DNA of 24,524 bases. Origin: Chromera velia. Lineage: Eukaryota; Sar; Chromeraceae. The position numbers and the translations under genes were made by a program. The notes beneath the pieces are model-generated. The model was not told the DNA's origin. It saw nothing but the letters and a program-made list of their open reading frames with translations, and did no database searches. The DNA lies in NCBI GenBank assembly GCA_018398765.1, contig JAHBMJ010002961.1, positions 1 to 24,524 of the forward strand, written 5' to 3'. Positions 19,730 through 24,524 of the stretch are shown here, piece after piece. The first letter of the stretch is position 1; each line of letters opens with the position of its first letter.

Positions 19730-21374
19730 GGGGGGGGTGGAGATGGAGGTGATGATTTTTCTGCTGCAAAAAGAAAACACATGAGAGGCCGAAGACTTCT
19801 TTCTTCCCTTCTTCCCTTCCTCTCTCTCTCTCTCTCTGTGCCTGAATTTCTGTTTTTCTCTGTATTTTGACAGTTCTTCTCCTTGCTCTTCTTTCCTTCC
19901 TTGCATGCACCTTTGTGCTGCAAGAAGAATCTTTCTGCATGCATGGGGGTTCACGCTTTCGTTGATCTCTTGCTGTGTCCTGCGGTTGATTTCTTTCTTT
20001 CCTTTGGTTTGAATGAGAATGGACGAGACTTCTCAGACGGCCGGGCGTGGGCTCGGCAGGGGCGTGTATCCTCTTTTTTCGCATGAATGGAGATCGAGGA
20101 GGAATGGCTGCCTTTCTTCTCTTCTCCTTTTTGGTGTATCCTTTCCGATATTCAAACGGAAGACCGAATTTGGACTGACGGAAAACGGGATCGACGAAGC
20201 AACTCCGTAAGAGGGTTTGCTTGACTGCCTTTAAGAAACCGCCGCGCAGATCGTAGCATGCTCGTGGAGTCAATGAATGGGATTCTCTTCAGTGTCTTTG
20301 AGGACACTTCTTCTCAGTTTGCTTTTGACGATCTTTTTCTCTTTTCGTGTCCTCTTACTGTGTGATTCTCTGCAAGGGACCCCACTCATACACACAGATG
20401 CGCAGACATGCACTCAGAGGAAGGGGGGGAGAGAGAATGCGCGCGCAAGGGAGAGGTGCCGTTACATGAGTACATTTCTTACGAAAGAGACGGAGCCCTT
20501 TGCAGCAGCAGCAATAGATTCTCTCTTTTCTCTCCTCTTCTCTTCTCTCTTCCTCGAGTTGTCCTTTTTCGTTATCTCTCATTCGGTTGACTTGGGATAC
20601 TGTTTTTTGCCTTTGGTGGGTTGGATTGTCTACTGTCGTCGTTTCGTTTTGTCTTCTTCCCTCGAAGTGAGGCGCTTTGTGAAGGGTGGGTGGCGACACA
20701 CCATCTGATTCCTTTTCTTTGAGGTGGTTCCTTCTGGGTGGATGGGGGGCTGATGAGGATGGACTCACAGTATGCGCCTCTCTCTCTCACGGCGGCCGGC
20801 CAGTGTTCTTTTTTTCTTCAGCCTTCCCCTGTGTTGCTCCTTCTTTCTCCCGTTTGCTTACCTTCCCGTTGGATGTCTCTCTCCCTCCCTCTGCCAACCT
20901 CTCTCTCTCTCTCTGTCCCTTGCTCGCGTTCGGCTTATCTTTTTTCTTGGATTCCTGCAGCTGCCTCCCTCAAGAAAGACGGTGCGGGCGGAGCATTTCC
21001 TGAATTGTTGTGGTGCGCTCGCAGGAATCATTTTTCCCTCTCTGCATGCACGTGTGTCTTTGGAAAGTAACAAAAGTGGTTTCGCAACAGACACGCTGAA
21101 TGCATGTGTGCGTGTGTAAATGAGCTAAGTCCTTAGTCCCATGTTGCCTCACCTCTGTGTCTCCGTGTCGTCCATGCATTTCATGACAAAGAGGAGGGAG
21201 ATCGTAAATTAAAGAGGCGGCGGAGTAACATAAAGAAGAAAAGGGTGGTTAGTCACTGACATGCTTCTCTCTCGGAATGTTGGAGGGCGGAGGCTGTGAG
21301 AGAGGGAGGGAGACTGAGTGCCTCGTCCAGCAGGAACCTGGAATGAGTCAAAGAGTTTCCTTTAATTCGTCTGA
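19384..21374. other. Repeat-rich region downstream of hydG with no firm gene
   Basis: It holds the hydG 3' flank with a GAAT repeat (19408-19427), a GT tract (19696-19725), CT tracts and many pyrimidine-rich stretches. One acceptor-like site (GGATTCCTGCAG, ending 20960) precedes a short protein-like frame (ASLKKDGAGGAFPELLWCARRN), but no matching exons were found. Long open frames elsewhere in this interval have arginine/serine composition typical of repeats. Confidence 0.45.
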
Positions 21375-21578
21375 ATGGAATCGGACGGATGGGATGAGCC
21401 AACAGAATTGGTACAACGATTGAGGATAATTGACCGCAACAAACGTATATATGATCAGAAAATCAAGAAAGGAAAGAGGGAAGGAAAGAAGGCGACCTTT
21501 GTGAGGACCCGCAACGAAGGATTAATTGTCAGATCATCCATGCATGCAGGGATCGAAGCAGTTGAATCAGTCAGTTAG
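21375..21578 (+). CDS. Small hypothetical ORF
   Basis: A 67-codon frame starts MESDGWDEPTELVQRL and is charged and helix-prone with a lysine-rich middle (KIKKGKREGKK). It stands out from repeat-driven frames nearby because its composition is mixed, but no family was recognised and no splice partners were found. It could be a fragment of a mobile element or chance. Confidence 0.25.
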   Translation: MESDGWDEPTELVQRLRIIDRNKRIYDQKIKKGKREGKKATFVRTRNEGLIVRSSMHAGIEAVESVS

Positions 21579-22689
21579 TCACAGAGCTGCATGTCTTACG
21601 GAAAACAAAACAAAAGAGGAGAATTCAGAGAATGCCGTCTGAATGTCAGTCAAGTGGAACAAACGACGCCGTGCAAGCGAAGCGTGATGGATCCATCTCA
21701 CCTTGAATGCTGAGGAGCGAAGTGGGGAACTGCACCTAGTCGTCTCCTTTGTCCCGTCCTTTTCGCTCCATTCCCTTTCCTCATAATGTCTTTCTGTCTG
21801 TCTGTCTCCCTTTTCTTAAGTGCTCGGAAAGAGATCCTTGAAGGATCTGTCTTGGTCACATGCATGAAAGACTCAATGCGGCATTCCTTTCAGGTCTGGC
21901 CGCCTTCCTCTCTTTACTTCGAAGGCTGCGTGTGAGCTTGATCTATGTGAATGCGGTGGCCAGGTTCGATGATATTGAATCGACCCGCTAGTCGACCCGA
22001 CACTCCAAACAAAGAAGAATATGTTTATGATACAGCTAGTGATAAAGTGACTTATGATAGTCTATCGGACCTGATAGCAAGAAAAAATAAAATTTGTAGA
22101 GCTAGTATATAACTTTGTGATTGAATATACTAAAAAGAACCCGACGGTCCCGACCGGGTTGAATTATTTCCGTGTACCAATGTGGTGCCTAGTTGTCGCC
22201 TATAATATTAGGCTGAGGCCCGACGCAGTGCCGCCAGTGCGTTTTAGAGGAAATTTAGCTGTTTTCGCACGTCAAAGTCACTTTTCCTAACAAAAAGGAG
22301 ATCTGAGCATGTCTGGTACTCCTCTTTTACGACTTATACCGACTTGTTGGTTAGAATACGCAACTACCTTTGTATGACTCGGAAGTAACAAGCTCAGGCT
22401 TCCAGATCTGATGAGAGCTCTTGTAAAGAGCCGAAACTCATAGAAACTCAAGTACTAGTGACAAGTAGTCTAAGTACTAGTCTTTTGGAAGGGATAGTAA
22501 CCTGGTACTATATGTAACCGTAACCAAAACTGTGAGAACATTCTCTTTTTTCTACTAGTAATAGACTCTTGAATACTCTAGTGAATACTAGCTTGAATAG
22601 ACTTGAACCTCAAACATATTACATTACATTTTGAGCTAGCGTTAGACTCGGATTTTGAGACAAAACTATTTTTGAGACAAAACTATTTA
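21579..22689. other. Spacer grading from mixed to AT-rich sequence
   Basis: No gene was recognised. Small features are a 17-base palindrome (AGATCCTT-G-AAGGATCT, 21832-21848), repeated CGACCCG motifs near 21980-22000, AAGTACTAGT copies near 22450-22480, and a short tandem TTTGAGACAAAACTATTT (22652-22688). Confidence 0.45.
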
Positions 22690-23160
22690 AGAAAGAAACA
22701 CTGGTGCACTCCGTGCATGCATCAGAGAAGAAGATATTGGAAAAGCCCCCTCTTGCTACACTGAGCCAGCGCCCTGGTCAGTGCATAGAAGGAGAGCAGC
22801 ATTCAGACTGGGAGAAAGAAGCTTTGCCGTCACAAAAGGAAGAGTGCCGCAGAAAGGTGAACAGAGAGTGTCACTTGAGAAACGAATTTGTCTATTCTGT
22901 TTTGACTTGCTTGGCCTTTCAGTCCTCGAGGATGAGGTCCACATGCTCACAGAATGCCCAGTGCACAAATAGAAAAGGGAGGAATATATTAGCTATCTGG
23001 CACAAGGGTGGACAGACGAGAGAAACAAAAGAGCGGGGATGGAAAAATCGATAAAATGACCCTGCTTACCCTTTTGGTCAATGAAACAGAGTACCATGTG
23101 AACACACTTATAAAAAGAATCTTGATGAGACGAAGAGTGTGGGGGAGATGTAAAGAGAAA
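22690..23160 (+). pseudogene. Degenerate C-terminal fragment of a non-LTR retrotransposon-like reverse transcriptase
   Basis: The frame opening after a stop at 22688-22690 contains KRICLFC, then DEVHMLTECPVHK. This spacing of C-x2-C and H-x4-C followed by P is characteristic of the zinc-binding tail of LINE-type reverse transcriptases. A TAG at 22970-22972 interrupts it. The same frame then continues KREEYISYLAQGW, as expected after that motif. A frame change near 23050 leads into MTLLTLLVNETEYHV and IKRILMRRR, which fit the usual helical end of such proteins. No polymerase core is present. The assignment rests on motif pattern alone. Confidence 0.45.
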
Positions 23161-24279
23161 CTTAAGGATGCTTTTCGAGGTATGACTGCCAAACAGCTCA
23201 CAGAAGACTTAGTCCATGACAAAGTAAAGAAAGGGAAAGGAAACAGAGAGCCGCGTTCCAAGGTAGAAGATCTGATTAGTATGCTTTATCAGATGAAAAG
23301 AGTAAGAGAGACAGGCTCTGTACGTAGGCATAAGGTCGCAAAAGTAATAGAGAATGCATGCTATCGCTCCACCCCTACCCCCTGTCACTCTGTCTTTCAC
23401 TCGCACTTCGTCAAAGAAAATCAAGCATAACTTAATATTATCCCGGGACCGTAATTCAACTGCATCCATGTTTGTCGGCAGTAGCAATGGTTTTGAAGTG
23501 CAAGGCAAGAAATTCATGTGTCGTGATGAGATGTGTCATTACATGTATGCGTATATGGTGTGGAGTAATGTGCATGAATATATGGTGCAAGGCGGACGTC
23601 AGATAACTGGCACACAGGTCTAGGGCTTTAGTCCCGAACACAATGTAATCCTGTAATCCTGTATGTATGACTACACTATTGTTATATTGGAATCAATTAT
23701 GAATAATCAAAAATGAATTTGAGATATCCCAGAAAATATCTTTTGTATTAAATGACTTGAATTGGGATTTAAATTGTCAACCTAAGTAAATGAATAATGA
23801 TGAAAAGTAAAACTTTGCCTAGGGGTGGTTTCGATATATATTTTTATATTATATCATGGGCTGAGTGATATAAATATATAATATAACCAGATCGATTATT
23901 ATCTATATAGATCATTGTGCAAACTCACTAGTGTCTTCATCTAGGATAATCACTGGGAATCATTACAAAGCTATCATGATGACCATTTAGCTCTTTCATC
24001 ATGATCATATGGTCAGTCTTCTTTGTTTTGAATCTCTTGAATAACTCTTCTTAGTATACGATCGATGCACCTATAGCTGTATACAGTGAAATGGTTACTG
24101 TAAATCAATCAATCAAATTTGAAGAGGAGAAAGCCAACTAAGCATATAGGTTCGCATTTCGATTCTATAGTATGAAAGTATAATGAAGTTACATTATAAT
24201 ATATAAATATACTAAATTATATTATATCTTCAAACTTGAGAAAATATAATATATATTGAAACCACGCCTAGAACTTTGC
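23161..24279. other. AT-rich spacer with no recognisable gene
   Basis: An open frame continues to 23430 but loses recognisable features after about 23170. The remainder is AT-rich with TATA/ATAT runs (23830-23890, 24190-24260) and scattered ATGATCAT motifs. No RNA gene or repeat family was identified. Confidence 0.5.
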
Positions 24280-24468
24280 CTAATAAATCCCGGAAACGGA
24301 AAAGCTGGCTACTGGCCAGTTCATTGCAACGATATTGATGGATTTTTGATCGGACTCTGATGGAAGAGACTCCGACGAAGCTGGGAGACTGTGAATGGAT
24401 GGAAGGGGGGAAGCAGTCTGGCTGGAGTTTGTGCGCCGAAATCTATCTCGATAGGCGGGTTGCTGCAC
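24280..24468 (-). CDS. Possible coding exon, serine-rich, unknown
   Basis: A minus-strand frame of 62 codons is rich in Ser and Pro (TNSSQTASPLPSIHSLPASS) and lies in a GC-richer patch at the window edge. It may be the end of a neighbouring gene or chance; no domain or splice site confirms it. Confidence 0.2.
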   Translation of the reverse strand: MQQPAYRDRFRRTNSSQTASPLPSIHSLPASSESLPSESDQKSINIVAMNWPVASFSVSGIY

Positions 24469-24524
24469 GACGTAGTGAATTACAAACCAAGGGGGGGAGG
24501 CGATGGTGCATCTTGATTTTTTTT

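Overview
This is a nuclear fragment from a eukaryote, probably a microalga or other protist. The genes are broken by GT-AG introns, most of which end in TGCAG, and introns and spacers are full of microsatellites. One gene encodes HydG, the tyrosine-cleaving radical SAM enzyme of [FeFe]-hydrogenase maturation. It carries a probable mitochondrial leader, which points to a lineage with anaerobic hydrogen metabolism. Chromerid or eustigmatophyte algae would fit, but the sequence alone does not settle the taxon.

Layout. Positions 1-1340 are purine repeat and AT-rich spacer. A short minisatellite (about 1345-1566) runs up to the ATG of an NYN-domain RNase-like ORF (1570-2178). Spliced-looking exons follow at 2561-2668, 2804-2859 and 4328-4668; they resemble a LOTUS/OST-HTH-type C-terminal half, but the reading frame is broken in two places. 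Positions 4669-7818 form an AT-rich island. It holds a decayed primase-helicase of the D5 type found in large DNA viruses, virophages and polinton-like elements, with four in-frame stops and a lost C-terminus. From 14235 down to 8817 on the minus strand runs an eight-exon gene that I assign to the Abraxas (ABRAXAS1/ABRAXAS2) MPN-minus scaffold family. Its exon phases add up to 343 residues. After a 1.07-kb divergent spacer, the six-exon hydG gene (574 residues) runs on the plus strand from 15308 to 19383. The rest is repeat-rich sequence, a small hypothetical ORF, and a degenerate piece of a retrotransposon-like reverse transcriptase C-terminus (22690-23160) in AT-rich DNA.

The three host genes do not form a pathway: RNA metabolism (NYN), K63-deubiquitinase scaffolding (Abraxas-like) and hydrogenase maturation (HydG). 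The most unusual features are in the introns of hydG. Two introns contain a copied piece of the preceding exon end with its splice donor. One also holds a 108-bp minisatellite in which every unit carries a splice-acceptor-like and a donor-like signal. GC-rich, repeat-laden gene blocks alternate with AT-rich islands, and the identified parasitic remnants lie in the AT-rich islands.
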